In this document: in pieces, positions 8,774 to 16,517 of the stretch
Layout: every line of letters starts with the position of its first letter
Numbering within the stretch: position 1 is the first letter of the stretch
Virus record (IMG/VR): IMGVR_UViG_3300030060_006589
Location: 1 to 60,568 of that record
DNA length: 60,568 bases
Source: a virus
Reading direction: 5' to 3' (one strand)
Notes under the pieces: model-generated
What the model saw: only the letters and a program-made list of their open reading frames with translations
What the model was told of the DNA's origin: nothing
Database searches by the model: none
Position numbers and translations under genes: made by a program

Positions 8774-11170
8774 TTACATTCCTAATTGTAAGTCTGGATC
8801 TTCTATAGGTCCTTCATTACCTTTTCTTTGCTCAATCATCTTAGATTGAAAGTGTGCACTTTTCTCTACTGTCTTCTCTCTAGACTCCCCTTGAGCTTGG
8901 TTAGCTGCCACTTTTCCAATGTTTCCAGCTTGTATTTCTTTTAATCTCCTAACATGAGAAGCTTCCTCAAACTGATTCTTTAACTGAAACTCCATTTGCA
9001 TCTTCTGCATTTCAAACTGAGAATCCATCTCTTTCATTTTAGCATCTATCTGAGCTTGCATCTGAACCTCTTGTTGCTTCATTTGTGCCGCCACAGCTGC
9101 CGCCTGTTGCTGTTGTTGAGAATTAGCTTGTGCCTGACCTTGAGCCATAGCCATCTGCTCTTGCTGATATTTCTTTCTTCTTAAAACAAGCATCTTAGAT
9201 CCTAGCTTAGGATTATTAATGTCTCTAATTGTAATAGCATCTTCTATTCTAAGCTCCTTTTGGGCTAAAGACATTTGTATAGCTTGTTCTAATTGAGCCT
9301 TTTCTTGTTCGTCTGGAGCTATTTCGATAGCAATACCAAAATCATGCAAAGAAACATTTTTATTAACCTCTATTGTTTTCATTACAGACTTGCCTAGTGC
9401 AGACATGTATCCTTTAACTGGTTTGTCATACTCAACTATATCCTGTAACTTCATACATATAGACTTAGCTAAGTTTTCAACCACCTTATTAAATCCATCA
9501 TCTATAGCTCTAGTAGCATTATTAGAAGCCATCAACTGCATTTTTTGAACACCTACAAGTGCTTCACTGGATGGTTTAGCACCATCTCTAGCTTCGTTTA
9601 CACCCGTCACATCTCGAATCATATTTAGATTGTGCTGATATATTTGTATAAGTTGCATCATATCTCTACCAATACCATTTTCAAGCTCCTGTATAGGCAA
9701 AGTGCTAGAAGCTACACCTTCATCATCTATACGTCTATAATATATATTACCAGTTTGATCATATATCTCCTGTAATTCTAATGGTGTAAAAGTACCACCA
9801 TCTCCTTTAGAAACATTCTCTAAAGATCCAATTTCAAAGGCAGCCCCTTTTGGTCTAGCTTTAGCTAAGACTTGTTGCATTTTTAAATGTGCTAGTTGTA
9901 TTTGATCAGCAAAAGGAGTCATTCTTTCAACTAAAGACACATTACGCATATTATTTAAATTAGGGCTGTATAGTATATATGATAACCTTGTTTCTGATAA
10001 ATTAGATTTAGGTCTAGACATATTTTTAGCCAACTCATAATCAAAGATATAGTCACTTCCAACAATGTATTTTCCGCTATACACAACTTTTACAGTGCTT
10101 TTTAACTGCTCTCTTTTATGTTTAGATTTTTTAGGTGGTTTATACCCCTTCTTTCTTTTACGAACAGAAAAACCTCCAAATGCGTTATCTTTCTTTTCAA
10201 AATTTAAATCGTAAGTCGACATAAACTCAGCATCCATTATTTGAATAGAGAACTTATCGTATTCATTAGCGTGAGAAGAGTAGTTTCCAAAAGATCTTCC
10301 ATACAGACTATCTTCATCTTTATTTTTAGTAGCGTAATTCTGAGCTATATCATCATACTCATCATCAGTAAACTGTTCTCCAGCCATTTGTTTTAATTGA
10401 GATATAGTCACTGTGTAAACTTCTCCAGCGTGTTGTATATTTCTATAGTCAGAAGTTTGAGAATGTGATGTTATTAAGTTTAAAGGATCTACATATCTTA
10501 TTTTTATACCTTCTGATGGATCTATATAAGTTTTTAAACCCGCTGTACCAACAACAACTAAATCTCTTATACATTTTTTCTTTATCTCATCAAAATCATT
10601 TTGTTGAAGAACAAACTCTACACCTCTCTCTATAGATATTTCATGTGCCTGTTTGTAGTTTAATGTCATAAACAGTTCTATCTCCTCCATGCTTTCAGGA
10701 ATAAAACCCTTTTTGTTAAAGTTAAAACCTGTAGACTTAGAGACTTTTTGTCTAATAGGAGCATTCATCATATCAGCAACCATCACCTTTTTATCCTTTC
10801 TTCTTTCGTCTGTAGACAACTTATCTATAGCGTTAGCTTTTATAGCAAACTCTCTGTTTGTCATGTCTCCACAAACCACATCTACAAATTTAGGTATTAT
10901 AGAAACTGGAGTCCAGTCTATATTCATATAGGAAGAATCTCCCTCAACATCTAATAAGTCTTTATACTTAGAAACACTTTGTGTTCCTTCAGCGTATGCT
11001 CTCATTTTATTGAAAGCTCTTTTTTTATCTTGGTAGGCTAATTCTGTGCTATTCTTCCAATCAGAGTACATAGTCTTAAAATATTGAAGACCATATTCTT
11101 TGGAAGCCTTTTCTTCGTTTGTTGCGAAAACAGTAGGATAACCCCCTATTAATTCAAATTCTTTTTTCAT
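8774..11170 (-). CDS. Portal protein
   Basis: At 798 residues this is a large portal of the type found in crAss-like and related podoviruses. The first part contains KTMYSDWKNSTELAYQDKKR and then MNIDWTPVSIIPKFVDVVCG. The middle has a wing/stem region with NMIRDVTGVNEARDGAKPSS, a pattern common to phage portals. The last 150 residues are a Gln/Met-rich helix (about residues 665-740) that should form the portal barrel. It starts one base upstream of the terminase stop, so the genes abut. The product forms the dodecameric DNA channel at the capsid vertex. Confidence 0.85.
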   Translation of the reverse strand: MKKEFELIGGYPTVFATNEEKASKEYGLQYFKTMYSDWKNSTELAYQDKKRAFNKMRAYAEGTQSVSKYKDLLDVEGDSSYMNIDWTPVSIIPKFVDVVCGDMTNREFAIKANAIDKLSTDERRKDKKVMVADMMNAPIRQKVSKSTGFNFNKKGFIPESMEEIELFMTLNYKQAHEISIERGVEFVLQQNDFDEIKKKCIRDLVVVGTAGLKTYIDPSEGIKIRYVDPLNLITSHSQTSDYRNIQHAGEVYTVTISQLKQMAGEQFTDDEYDDIAQNYATKNKDEDSLYGRSFGNYSSHANEYDKFSIQIMDAEFMSTYDLNFEKKDNAFGGFSVRKRKKGYKPPKKSKHKREQLKSTVKVVYSGKYIVGSDYIFDYELAKNMSRPKSNLSETRLSYILYSPNLNNMRNVSLVERMTPFADQIQLAHLKMQQVLAKARPKGAAFEIGSLENVSKGDGGTFTPLELQEIYDQTGNIYYRRIDDEGVASSTLPIQELENGIGRDMMQLIQIYQHNLNMIRDVTGVNEARDGAKPSSEALVGVQKMQLMASNNATRAIDDGFNKVVENLAKSICMKLQDIVEYDKPVKGYMSALGKSVMKTIEVNKNVSLHDFGIAIEIAPDEQEKAQLEQAIQMSLAQKELRIEDAITIRDINNPKLGSKMLVLRRKKYQQEQMAMAQGQAQANSQQQQQAAAVAAQMKQQEVQMQAQIDAKMKEMDSQFEMQKMQMEFQLKNQFEEASHVRRLKEIQAGNIGKVAANQAQGESREKTVEKSAHFQSKMIEQRKGNEGPIEDPDLQLGM

Positions 11171-13195
11171 CTATATTTTCTTAGACATTAATCCTGTATT
11201 CCTATATTTTTTTACAAAGTTAAGGTTTATTTTTGGAATTTTCTTTTCAATTACATGTTTTTGTGCAGCCAAAAGTGCTAAGCTTGACGCAACTGTAGCA
11301 TCATACTTAGTTCTGTTAGTTGGTTCAAACCTACTCCAGTCATCTAGAAGCCTGTTAAAATAACATTTTCCCATCTCTTGAGTGTCTGTATTCATACCAA
11401 CGTAATCATACACATAGCTAGCTACCGCTTCTGTTTGTGCATTTAAAACAGCAACACCAGTGGAAGGTATACCTTTTGTTTTTTGCTTCCTACTATTGTC
11501 CGTATGCGTAGATTCTGGTCTGTCCATTAAATAATTATAATAACCTCTTCTTTCAAAATACTTTATTATTCCTATTTTATTATTTTCTATAAGTATAGGG
11601 CACCCGTAAAACACACAGGTTTTCAATACGTCCTCATAAAACATTTCTGCCTTAGGAGGTCTAGCTATATATTCACAAACAAACTGATTAGAAAAATCAT
11701 CTATCATACTAAACTTTTTGTAAACATAACAAGCAGCATCAGATCTTCTTCCGTCAGTAGTTGTGTCGTGATCGTAAGGGTCACATCCAGCTACCATCTC
11801 TATATCATTACCAGGAGCCTTTTTATTGTAAATCATTTTAGACTTGTTTCTTCTTTCTTCTGGAGGTATCCAAGAAACTCTCCATCTCCCTTGAGATCCT
11901 GGTTTCCACATTACGGAAGTATCTTTTTCTCCATTCTTCCAAATAAAGTCTCCTTTTACAATTAAGTTTCTAGCCTCTTCATTATAATCCATCTGTTGAT
12001 ATATTCTTTCAACATCAAAAGGACTGTATCTTGAGTCACTTCTAAAAGCTTCATCTATAGTAAAAGGTCTCTGTCTCTTTTCTTCTGAAAGCTTAGTAGT
12101 GTTCCCTTGATAAGCGTCTCTTATATTCTGTAAATATTCTCTAGCTCCTATATTTTTACCTGTAAACTTAGCCTGTTCTTTAGTTGGTTTGTCAACAACA
12201 GAAAATCCATATTCATCTATAAACCCCTCATACCCATCATAAGCTGGAGTAAAGTAAGAATACATTCCCGATCTAGTTCTTCCGTTAGCATCCCTTTCCT
12301 CTATGTTGCTATCAAACCATATATTCTTAAAATTCTCACCTCCAGAAACTTCCAGTTCATTAACAGTAGAAGGCATAAAGCATCTTCCTATTATTTTATC
12401 TCCCAGCGTTAAACATGATCTTACAACTTCCCAATTTTTTTCTACACTTGCCTCTGTCCACTTACCAGCCTCATCACATAAATACCTTATTAGCTTAACT
12501 GAGTCATATGAGTTTTCTCTAGTGTTTCTCCAATCTATCCTACTATTTAAAGCTTCTGACTTAGTAACCTTAGCGTAGTTCTTTGTTATCTTTTGTCCTG
12601 GAGTATTAAAACTAAGTGTACTCTTCGGATTATCGCTACCATCAATTATTGGTTGAAAAAAGAAAGGTAAACTTCTAAACATGTAAACCAACTTGTCTGT
12701 AAATAAAGACTTGGCATCAGCACCCGTTTTACTTGTTATGCCTCCATGAGAATTATATCTAGCTGTTATTTCATGTAGAAGCATAGCTGCCCCTTTATAA
12801 GAAGCTCCCTCTCTACGGTGTTTAACCATAATCATACCAAAACAATCAGGATCTTGTTTGCATATTTCCCAAAAGATAAAGAACCTCCTATCTCGATCTC
12901 TATACTCAGGATATCCAATATCCATCTTACACCAGTTTAAATAATAGTAATGCTCTCCTGTTATATAGGTGGGTTCTCCATTATTCATAAACCATACACC
13001 TTCATCTCTTCTTTTAAACTCTTGATCTATAAACCATGAATATTTAGGAACAGTATCCTCATTAAGCCCCTCAGGCATTTCAGTTCTTCTCCACTTCTGA
13101 TTCTTCTTTTTTAGATCTGAAAATAATATATCCTTTTTGCTAGGCTTAACAGGAAGCTTAAATTTTAAACCATTTACTTTTATATACCCTGTCAT
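11171..13195 (-). CDS. terL: Terminase large subunit
   Basis: The protein is 674 residues from the ATG at 13195. A longer reading would begin at a TTG at 13219, but that codon lies inside a TATATTTG promoter-like box, so the ATG is preferred. The ATPase half has an atypical Walker A, VKHRREGASYKGA, at about residues 124-136. Its Walker B-like LIRYLCDEAGK is at about residues 235-245. The nuclease half has a metal-site Asp in AGCDPYDHDTTTDGRRSDAA and later NRTKYDATVASSLAL. The overall form matches crAss-like terminases. It packages DNA through the portal encoded next door. It follows a 97-residue gene that could be the small subunit. Confidence 0.9.
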   Translation of the reverse strand: MTGYIKVNGLKFKLPVKPSKKDILFSDLKKKNQKWRRTEMPEGLNEDTVPKYSWFIDQEFKRRDEGVWFMNNGEPTYITGEHYYYLNWCKMDIGYPEYRDRDRRFFIFWEICKQDPDCFGMIMVKHRREGASYKGAAMLLHEITARYNSHGGITSKTGADAKSLFTDKLVYMFRSLPFFFQPIIDGSDNPKSTLSFNTPGQKITKNYAKVTKSEALNSRIDWRNTRENSYDSVKLIRYLCDEAGKWTEASVEKNWEVVRSCLTLGDKIIGRCFMPSTVNELEVSGGENFKNIWFDSNIEERDANGRTRSGMYSYFTPAYDGYEGFIDEYGFSVVDKPTKEQAKFTGKNIGAREYLQNIRDAYQGNTTKLSEEKRQRPFTIDEAFRSDSRYSPFDVERIYQQMDYNEEARNLIVKGDFIWKNGEKDTSVMWKPGSQGRWRVSWIPPEERRNKSKMIYNKKAPGNDIEMVAGCDPYDHDTTTDGRRSDAACYVYKKFSMIDDFSNQFVCEYIARPPKAEMFYEDVLKTCVFYGCPILIENNKIGIIKYFERRGYYNYLMDRPESTHTDNSRKQKTKGIPSTGVAVLNAQTEAVASYVYDYVGMNTDTQEMGKCYFNRLLDDWSRFEPTNRTKYDATVASSLALLAAQKHVIEKKIPKINLNFVKKYRNTGLMSKKI

Positions 13196-13216
13196 AATAA
13201 ATTTTAGCCAATTATG

Positions 13217-13224
13217 CAAATATA
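13217..13224 (-). promoter_or_regulatory. -7 box candidate upstream of the terminase gene
   Basis: Plus-strand CAAATATA gives TATATTTG on the minus strand, 21 bases before the chosen ATG of the terminase gene. No good TTTG -33 box is found at the right distance, so it is a weak promoter call. It helps decide the start codon. Confidence 0.4.
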
Positions 13225-13243
13225 ATAAAATAAATTATACTCT

Positions 13244-13537
13244 CTATTTTTTAGCGTACTTTTCTGAGAAGCCAGCTCTGAAAGATTTTTCCTCTAATTC
13301 AGTTTGTTGATCGGCTGACACACCTTCGTTGATTTGATTTTGTATTTTATGTATAGCCATTAGAATATCTTGAGCGTCCATAAAACACTCTTTCTTTGCC
13401 TTCATAGCATTCCTAGCTTTATCGTCTTGCAATTCTGGATCTATAGGTTTCTTAACTTCCTCTAACAATAAATCAAATGCTTTATTCCCAGATTCTATTA
13501 GTCTCTCTAATTTTTTGCTTACATTTACTTCTTTCAT
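13244..13537 (-). CDS. Small helical protein before terL; small-terminase candidate
   Basis: This 97-residue protein begins MKEVNVSKKLERLIESGNKA and is almost entirely helical and charged, with AKKECFMDAQDILMAIHKIQ in the middle. It lies directly upstream of the large terminase, where the small terminase subunit is often encoded. Its first 56 bases overlap the end of the preceding 97-residue gene in another frame. No clear HTH can be assigned by eye. The small-terminase idea rests on size, charge and position. Confidence 0.55.
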   Translation of the reverse strand: MKEVNVSKKLERLIESGNKAFDLLLEEVKKPIDPELQDDKARNAMKAKKECFMDAQDILMAIHKIQNQINEGVSADQQTELEEKSFRAGFSEKYAKK

Positions 13538-13775
13538 TTAATTTAATGTTTAATAATACTGCACACCTTTCGTAACACTCCATCTCTTCATAATATTCTA
13601 TCATAAAGTCTATGAATCCATCAAACACTTCTTGATCTAAATTTTCCTCTACCACGTTCCATAAAAAATATGGTTTCGATGAAGAGTCCAGTATGTCTTC
13701 TATAGACTTTCTACCAGTTAATAAATCGTAAGAATTTGAGACACATATGTCTATTATTTCTTGGGTATCTAACAT
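13482..13775 (-). CDS. Conserved-looking small protein (97 aa)
   Basis: The protein begins MLDTQEIIDICVSNSYDLLT and contains a mostly helical acidic core with VFDGFIDFMIEYYEEMECYE, then a basic tail. It starts where the GroES-like gene stops (shared base 13775) and overlaps the next gene by 56 bases, so the genes are tightly packed. I do not recognise a family. It is probably translated, because it fills the space between two coupled genes. Confidence 0.5.
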   Translation of the reverse strand: MLDTQEIIDICVSNSYDLLTGRKSIEDILDSSSKPYFLWNVVEENLDQEVFDGFIDFMIEYYEEMECYERCAVLLNIKLNERSKCKQKIRETNRIWE

Positions 13776-14353
13776 TATTCGACTTTTGCTAATATATCAA
13801 AGTTACGCATTCTCAGTAATTTTTCACCCTCAATTATCATATCATATTCAGAATTTTCTGAAAAAACTACCTCGTCACCCCTTTTTACCCCTAATTTTTT
13901 AAGGTCGTCATTCATATATTCTACATATCCATGTAACTCTACATCTTCAGCTTCTGGCTTTAAATATATACCTGAGTCAGATACATAGTTAGATTCGTCT
14001 TCTACTTTCTGCTTAACAAAATTCCATTGATGTAACATTTTAAGCTTACCTTTTCTGACTCTAGCGTACATATAGGTCCAGTGTATGCTAAATACCTTTT
14101 CGTCATCATGGAACTTAACTCTGTTTTCTTCACTTGTCAAAAAGTGATGGCAGTATACTTTGTCTCCCACTTTAACATCTAACTTTAAACCTTTGGGTAA
14201 ACCTACAGGTAGTGCAACAACTGTGCCATACTGTCTAGCATGTTTTAACTCATCAAAGGAGGTGTCCATAAAAAGTTCCTTCCCGTTAACTATTATAGTA
14301 TCTTCGTGAATTTTTTCTACTTTGATAAAGTAGTAATCTCTTATTGGTCTCAT
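13775..14353 (-). CDS. Tandem GroES-like co-chaperonin
   Basis: The preferred start is the ATG at 14353 (MRPIRDYYFIKVEKIHEDTI), which gives 192 residues. The longer reading starts from a TTG. The first half has the GroES-type strand order, with YGTVVALPVGLPKGLKLDVK and VGDKVYCHHFL. The second half repeats it with DSGIYLKPE, HGYVEYMNDDLKKLGVKRGD, a VVFSENSEYDM strand and a closing FDILAKVE. This closely parallels the end of GroES proteins. A phage co-chaperonin would team with host GroEL to fold the capsid or tail proteins encoded downstream. The duplicated fold in one chain is unusual. Confidence 0.7.
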   Translation of the reverse strand: MRPIRDYYFIKVEKIHEDTIIVNGKELFMDTSFDELKHARQYGTVVALPVGLPKGLKLDVKVGDKVYCHHFLTSEENRVKFHDDEKVFSIHWTYMYARVRKGKLKMLHQWNFVKQKVEDESNYVSDSGIYLKPEAEDVELHGYVEYMNDDLKKLGVKRGDEVVFSENSEYDMIIEGEKLLRMRNFDILAKVE

Positions 14354-14354
14354 A

Positions 14355-14639
14355 TTAATTAACTTCGTATTGCTCCCTTTCTTGAATGTCAAATTCTATA
14401 GCTGTTGGTTGATCGAAAAACCTTTTCCAAGGTCTTGAAAACTCATCTCCCCTAGCTTTTACGTATACATCATAAACAACTTGCTGATGCTTATACCAAG
14501 CTGCTTCATCCTGTATAATTGCTGTTATTTCTATATTTCCAGCGTTCATTAGTTGACCCACTTTATATGTAAGTCCTTGTTTCAAATCCCCTATAGTTAT
14601 CTTTCTAATAATAGGATTTATAGATTCTATTTCACTCAT
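14355..14639 (-). CDS. Small protein of unknown function (94 aa)
   Basis: The likely start is the ATG at 14639 (MSEIESINPIIRKITIGDLK), one base after the upstream stop codon. The upstream in-frame ATG at 14678 would overlap the previous gene. The protein mixes strands and helices, with TYKVGQLMNAGNIEITAIIQ and then aromatic-rich DEAAWYKHQQVVYDVYV. It has no recognised domain. It lies in the minus-strand late unit between the nucleotide-metabolism-like gene and the co-chaperonin, and its stop is one base from the next start. Confidence 0.5.
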   Translation of the reverse strand: MSEIESINPIIRKITIGDLKQGLTYKVGQLMNAGNIEITAIIQDEAAWYKHQQVVYDVYVKARGDEFSRPWKRFFDQPTAIEFDIQEREQYEVN

Positions 14640-14640
14640 T

Positions 14641-15042
14641 TTAAATTGAATTATTGTTATCCTCCGTCTCCATATCATAATGATACTTTAGATCTTCAAG
14701 GTTATCTATAGGAGTTCCACTTATATTGCAAAATCCTCCCATTTTTATTGATGTAGCCATCTCGTCATATTCATCATGCTTTTCTTTATGTAAAGCTACT
14801 TTAAGTAATATTAAGTAACCTATAAGGTCTGATACTGTATCTTCCGTCTTGTCATTTATACCTTTATTCTGTATACGCATAAGCTTATCATCTATACGTG
14901 CACATAAAGAATCTACTGGTGATCCTGAAGAAAATACATTTGATGGGTTAGTGGCTGAGTCGCCATAATCTCGGTTCTTCTGTATAAGAAGATCTTTCAT
15001 AGATTCGCACATCTCCTCTATGAGTTGTTCTGTGTTTTTCAT
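14641..15042 (-). CDS. DUF1599/MazG-like nucleotide-associated protein
   Basis: This 133-residue protein contains the block LLIQKNRDYGDSATNPSNVF, then CARIDDKLMRIQNKGINDKT and EDTVSDLIGYLILLKVAL. The 'KNrDYGdSA ... aRiDDKlmRi ... ED.v.DLIgYl.L' order matches what I recall as the DUF1599 'nucleotide modification associated' family, which is related to all-alpha MazG pyrophosphohydrolases. Such proteins are thought to act on nucleotides in phage-infected cells. The acidic residues E and D in the EDTVSDL helix are candidate metal ligands. The family call is good; the substrate is unknown. Confidence 0.65.
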   Translation of the reverse strand: MKNTEQLIEEMCESMKDLLIQKNRDYGDSATNPSNVFSSGSPVDSLCARIDDKLMRIQNKGINDKTEDTVSDLIGYLILLKVALHKEKHDEYDEMATSIKMGGFCNISGTPIDNLEDLKYHYDMETEDNNNSI

Positions 15043-15086
15043 AATATTGTATTAAATTTAATTTCCACTAATATAGTGAAAAATTT

Positions 15087-16502
15087 TTATTCAAACAATA
15101 TCCTGCTAATTTTTTGGTAATGAACTGTTAAATCAGATGTTTTAGATCCTGCTTTTTGCTCTACTCCAATATAAGGTATTAGATCCTCATCGTCTTTTAA
15201 TGCTAGTGATTTTGTTGTTGTTGAACTTTGAGTTGCTCCACCAGCTGTTGCTGAGGTAACTAAACCATATTGAACATCATTTACAAATACAGAAACCTTT
15301 CTATTTACGTCTATTTCTATTCTAAGCCTATAAGTATTAGAGGCGGTTACCGCTATACCTAGGTCAGTAACATAATCAACAACAGATCCACTTGCATCTG
15401 TAGAATAAACAAAATGTAAATTAGCGTTTGTTGTTAATGTCCCATCTGTATCATCTGTGCAGAAAAGAAAATAAGCTTGATCAGTGTCAGTTGTGTATAA
15501 AGGATCTAGTGATGACTTTAGTCCAGCAAAAAAAGTATAGTCAGTTATAGTAGAACTTGTAGTAACAGCACACTGCCAATCTACTTGATTTTCAGTCCCC
15601 CATTTTATATGTGTCCAAGCTGATTGATTAGTATCTAGATGTGGAGCTATAATAACTTGATCACCATTTGCTCCGTCTGTAGTTAACACTATACCAGCAC
15701 GACTTCCTGACCACGTGACATCATCAGTAGAGGAGTTATGTCCAACTAACTCAAAGTCTGTATTAGCTATAGCTCTAGCTACAATAATAGCATCATTATC
15801 ACTATGACTAGCATCCGCATTTGTAAGAGGTGCTTGTAAAACAGAATTTGAAGCAGGTAATCTTTTAAAGAACTCTTCCAAGTAATATCTTTTAGAATTT
15901 GCTCTAAGGTTTCCTGTTCCCATTACCTCTACATCTGCATTAATACTAACTTTATCGTTAGTAGTATCTACAACAAATAAGCTTGTATTACCACTACGAG
16001 TAATTTTAAAAGCATCTGTGCTTGTTCCTAAAGAAAATAACGCTGTACCAGAATAATTTCCAACATGTAGAGTACAAGTAGGAACAGTTTGATTAATACC
16101 AAAGTAAGACGTTTTACTTGTTATTCTAGAACTAGAATCTTCCACATACAAATATGTATTATTTCCAGGAGAGCTAGGATCTATATCTCCAATCTTAGTG
16201 TTATACCCCCCTAAATTATCTCCAACATAAAACTTATTGTATCCATTAGTATTTTGAACTAATATAGACTGAGTAGAAGTTCCTATTATATGCAGGTTAG
16301 CTCTAGGAGTTGATGTAGTAGATAAGTTAAAAGATAAACTACCAACTATGTTAACTCTTGATTTCCCCAGAGATAAAGCACTTTGAACGCCATCTCCATC
16401 TTCTATTACAGTTGGAGTAGATCCGTTAAATCCTACTGTCGATTGAGTTTTTAATAGAGTTTTATAACTATCTTTTATACTTTGTCCTGTTAGTGTCGCC
16501 AT
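15087..16502 (-). CDS. Tail fibre/receptor-binding protein with lectin-like C-terminus
   Basis: The protein has 471 residues. It begins MATLTGQSIKDSYKTLLKTQ, an opening common in marine phage fibre proteins, followed by TVIEDGDGVQSALSLGKSRV. Residues about 40-200 are beta-rich with strand repeats of fibre type. Residues about 220-471 resemble a concanavalin/laminin-G-like sandwich, including a LRIEIDVNRKVSVFVNDVQY strand pair typical of such folds. It lies directly after the 783-residue fibre gene, 15 bases away. It should be part of the host-recognition apparatus. The lectin-like fold is inferred from pattern only. Confidence 0.65.
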   Translation of the reverse strand: MATLTGQSIKDSYKTLLKTQSTVGFNGSTPTVIEDGDGVQSALSLGKSRVNIVGSLSFNLSTTSTPRANLHIIGTSTQSILVQNTNGYNKFYVGDNLGGYNTKIGDIDPSSPGNNTYLYVEDSSSRITSKTSYFGINQTVPTCTLHVGNYSGTALFSLGTSTDAFKITRSGNTSLFVVDTTNDKVSINADVEVMGTGNLRANSKRYYLEEFFKRLPASNSVLQAPLTNADASHSDNDAIIVARAIANTDFELVGHNSSTDDVTWSGSRAGIVLTTDGANGDQVIIAPHLDTNQSAWTHIKWGTENQVDWQCAVTTSSTITDYTFFAGLKSSLDPLYTTDTDQAYFLFCTDDTDGTLTTNANLHFVYSTDASGSVVDYVTDLGIAVTASNTYRLRIEIDVNRKVSVFVNDVQYGLVTSATAGGATQSSTTTKSLALKDDEDLIPYIGVEQKAGSKTSDLTVHYQKISRILFE

Positions 16503-16517
16503 TATATTTTATTATTA

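Noticed and set aside
13196-13219. Upstream TTG start for the terminase
   Set aside because: The TTG lies inside a TATATTTG box, and the ATG at 13195 begins a natural N-terminus.
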